The notes below the pieces were generated by a model that searched no databases, was not told the DNA's origin, and saw nothing but the letters and a program-made list of their open reading frames with translations. A program made the translations under genes and the position numbers. Positions 35,490-35,804 of a stretch of DNA of 35,804 bases are shown here, piece by piece. Source of the DNA: a virus; IMG/VR virus record IMGVR_UViG_3300021963_008236, positions 1-35,804 of that record; one strand, 5' to 3'. Numbering within the stretch: the first letter of the stretch is position 1; each line of letters begins with the position of its first letter.

Positions 35490-35558
35490 ATGCTCCTCAT
35501 CCTCCTCCTCTTCCAACTCTTTGGAGTGTTCCTCTTTCTGATGTCTCTGCTCCCTTGA
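35490..35558 (+). CDS. Possible 22-residue hydrophobic micropeptide
   Basis: MLLILLLFQLFGVFLFLMSL, then LP and TGA. Entirely one membrane helix. The TGA lies in the -35 box of the next promoter. It resembles tiny photosystem subunits in size; translation is not proved. Confidence 0.35.
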   Translation: MLLILLLFQLFGVFLFLMSLLP

Positions 35559-35583
35559 CATAAGACCTCAACTCTGTTAAGAT
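35555..35583 (+). promoter_or_regulatory. Sigma70 promoter
   Basis: TTGACA (35555-35560), 17 bases, TAAGAT (35578-35583); ATG at 35606. Confidence 0.82.
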
Positions 35584-35605
35584 ACCCATAAATCTCGAAA
35601 CAATT

Positions 35606-35788
35606 ATGACCCCAGAAGAAAAGTTTGATATTGCATTTAATGATACATATGAAAAAATGAAGCAACAGGAACCAACATGGTCTCTTAAGGTTTTACGAAA
35701 AATGTTAAAAAACTCAGATGATTATGATGCCGATGTTATTGAACATATTAAATATCTTATGAAAAAATTAGATATTAAATTAGATTAA
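35606..35788 (+). CDS. 60-residue protein of unknown function
   Basis: MTPEEKFDIAFNDTYEKMKQ and on, ending YLMKKLDIKLD. Two or three charged helices, no membrane segment. Single gene behind a good early promoter. Not recognised. Confidence 0.7.
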   Translation: MTPEEKFDIAFNDTYEKMKQQEPTWSLKVLRKMLKNSDDYDADVIEHIKYLMKKLDIKLD

Positions 35789-35804
35789 AAAGACTTTTAT
35801 AGAA

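Overview
The window reads as part of the genome of a T4-like cyanophage, a contractile-tailed phage of a unicellular cyanobacterium such as Synechococcus. The case rests on a psbA gene for photosystem II D1, two hli genes, T4-type late promoters (TATAAATA), head proteins with T4-like capsid-targeting N-termini, a T4-like lysozyme, many homing-type nucleases and a very large tRNA array. Almost everything is on the + strand; the exceptions are a SegE-like nuclease and a three-gene mini-operon. No similarity search was run, so family names come from motifs read by eye. | Layout. Bases 1-6200 hold three low-complexity, repeat-bearing virion-type proteins, a C39-like peptidase, two GIY-YIG nucleases and a small basic protein with a capsid-targeting sequence. 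Bases 6170-8830 hold a GH24 lysozyme, a staphylococcal-nuclease homologue in the minus-strand operon, a secreted second lysozyme, a membrane protein and a histone-H1/Hc1-like protein. Bases 8826-16565 hold most of about 31 tRNA genes that together cover all 20 amino acids, interrupted by a PD-(D/E)XK nuclease, two HNH nucleases and a 488-residue Ro-like (DUF2828) protein with a vWA MIDAS. Bases 16583-20017 hold a cyanobacterial-type SLH/OprB porin, a Dps ferritin, small proteins and three more tRNAs. Bases 20185-32453 form one long, tightly coupled sugar operon: GDP-mannose dehydratase, C-methyltransferase, GDP-fucose synthase, at least seven glycosyltransferases and FkbM methyltransferases, ending in an alpha-1,2-fucosyltransferase (GT11), an ABO-like GT6 enzyme and a GT25 enzyme. 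Bases 32474-35804 hold hli genes, single-helix micropeptides, and psbA split by a group I intron that encodes an HNH nuclease. | Most interesting system. Seven copies of the octamer CAGCAATT lie within 2.2 kb around the Ro-like gene. Five sit at the same place in about 51-61 nt stem-closed elements: two just upstream of the gene and three just downstream. The other two lie inside tRNA-shaped genes whose anticodon arm is replaced by a larger domain. One element begins at the predicted start site of a consensus promoter just after the gene. Further stem-closed elements, two of them laid out like circularly permuted tRNAs, sit 0-6 nt upstream of tRNAs elsewhere in the array. This matches what is known of Ro60 and Y RNAs (Y RNA genes near the Ro gene, some with tRNA-like domains), but with a repeat family I do not recognise. 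| How the parts may work together (inference). Early sigma70-type promoters drive the tRNAs, the Ro-like gene, hli and psbA to support host translation and photosynthesis. Late promoters drive the structural genes, nucleases, porin and Dps. The sugar operon would make a fucosylated, possibly blood-group-like glycan for the virion or the infected-cell surface.
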